NCBI RefSeq assembly: GCF_014356525.2
Contig: NC_052511.1
Span: 46,649,216-46,713,215 of the forward strand
Origin: Nilaparvata lugens
Taxonomy: Eukaryota; Arthropoda; Insecta; Hemiptera; Delphacidae
DNA: 64,000 nucleotides
Direction: 5' to 3'
Shown one piece after another: positions 1 to 64,000 of the stretch. The notes under the pieces are model-generated. The model saw nothing but the letters and a program-made list of their open reading frames with translations, was not told the DNA's origin and ran no database searches. The position numbers and the translations under genes were made by a program. The number at the start of each line of letters is the position of its first letter. The first letter of the stretch is position 1.

Positions 1-469
1 GTCTGTCAAATATATTTTATTTAGAGTGAATTCCTTTAAAATACTTGAAATATTTATTCTCAAATGCATTAAATATTGTTTTTTATTTTATGTTATTGTT
101 TTCACTTGTATTTCCCTTAAAATCTATCATTTTTATCTAGGTAATATGTTGATGAAATGAAAGCAATCCAGATTTTACCGTGACTAATTTATTCAATTTA
201 TTGTTGTACTATCTATTCAAGTATCATCTAATATCCGTGACTCAATCTATAGTGTACCAGACTATACTATAAGTATTCTCACTTTTAATTCAATTTTTTG
301 TTTTCAAAAACCTATTTCTAGTTATTTCAATATTTTAGGTTATGATTACAGTAACATAACATGCCGTACACTAAATTTAGTTTTCCAATCTTCTCTTCTT
401 AACCTTCAATATCACCATAGATTCTCAACTAAAAAAATAAGATTACAAATTTTGATTCAATTTTCAGTC
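1..469. other. 5' flank or upstream intron of WDR81, no recognised feature
   Basis: AT-rich sequence with no ORF or repeat that I recognise. It ends in a polypyrimidine tract and an acceptor-like tttcag (462-467) two bases before the first usable ATG. It may therefore be an intron behind a 5' untranslated exon outside the window, or simply upstream DNA. The frame stays open upstream of the ATG for at least 50 bases, so the sequence does not prove the start. Confidence 0.4.
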
Positions 470-63327
<62,858 letters not shown>

Positions 63328-64000
63328 GTAGAACCATCCATCCACTCTTGAGATTATTTATTATATAATCTATTATGCCTGTTTTAAACTGACTGTCCAA
63401 ACTGACAATGGCAGTCTACCACTCACTCATAATTTCAGACCTATGTATCGTGTGTGGTGGGTACAAAACCTATAGTGAGGTCCACATGACAATGGCAGTG
63501 CACGATTGACAATTATTGTATTTACTGTTTTTATGTATTATACTGTTGCTGTGCTTTTCTATCATACAACAAAACACATAGCACTATTTCTCTCTCGCTT
63601 TGCAATGTTGTCTATTTGCCAGAATATTTTATATTTACTTTTGACAATGACTGTACAAAACTGAACAAAAAATTCTCAGCCGCCATTTTTTTCTTCATTC
63701 TATCAAAATACTTGAGTACACAAGTCGTATAATTGATTTAAAATGTATTTTTGAAACGATGAAATAATTTTTAAACATTACCGTATGAGAAACACAAATT
63801 ATAATACCTGAAATGACATTTTAAAAGTTGATAACTAACCATCCTAGACTTCATCGATGCTTCAGTTAGTCTACCCGTATAGGTTAGACCTACTCGTACC
63901 GGTATAAATAATATTGAAGAGTTATTTCAGAATTAATCTATTGAAATTACTTTTAAATAGGATTTCTATTTTTCTATTATTTTAAAAAGGAATTGGAATA
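63328..64000. other. Start of intron 23, with a partial GTGAGGTCC MITE
   Basis: At 63475 the tagtgaggtccacatgacaa end of the MITE family appears, but no right end is reached. The rest is AT-rich with no exon that I can support. Confidence 0.6.

Overview
The window is insect-like nuclear DNA (AT-rich, GT-AG introns, LINEs, SINEs, Penelope-like elements and many MITEs). The repeat set looks hemipteran, possibly a planthopper, but that is a recollection-level guess and not a demonstrated identification. I found no bacterial operon, CRISPR array, rRNA or free-standing tRNA gene.

One host gene crosses the whole window on the + strand: the orthologue of WDR81 (WD repeat-containing protein 81, BEACH family). 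I assembled 23 coding exons between 470 and 63327 by reading splice sites and phases. All junctions are phase-compatible except inside exon 3, where the reading frame shifts once. The joined exons encode about 1,350 residues: an N-terminal region with a kinase-like catalytic-loop remnant (exons 1-6), the BEACH domain (end of exon 6 to exon 10), low-complexity linkers (exons 11-15) and an alpha-helical middle region (exons 16-23). The C-terminal WD40 repeats must lie beyond base 64000. In animals WDR81 works with WDR91 on endosomes to restrain class III PI3-kinase during early-to-late endosome conversion, and has a role in aggregate autophagy.

Exons total about 4 kb, so over 90% of the window is intron, and most of it is transposon. 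Main residents: 5'-truncated RTE-like LINEs (1323-2620, 5770-6525, 31340-31495, 43828-44644), a long Jockey/CR1-type LINE with endonuclease and RT (48839-52276), other LINE ends (36895-37110, 42440-42700, 56160-57210, 61715-62460), a Penelope-like GIY-YIG segment (47877-48626) with its 3' hairpins scattered elsewhere, a PIF/Harbinger family with an MADF fragment, hAT elements with 8-bp target duplications, Helitron-like elements carrying (TG)n tracts, two tRNA-derived SINE families, foldback elements and several minisatellites. Nesting is common and can be ordered in several places.

The most unusual observations belong to the gene itself: a frameshift in exon 3, decayed partial copies of exon 5 in intron 5 (one keeps an open frame and splice donor), and decayed copies of the exon 20/21 boundary in intron 20. 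I did not find a convincing new multi-gene system.
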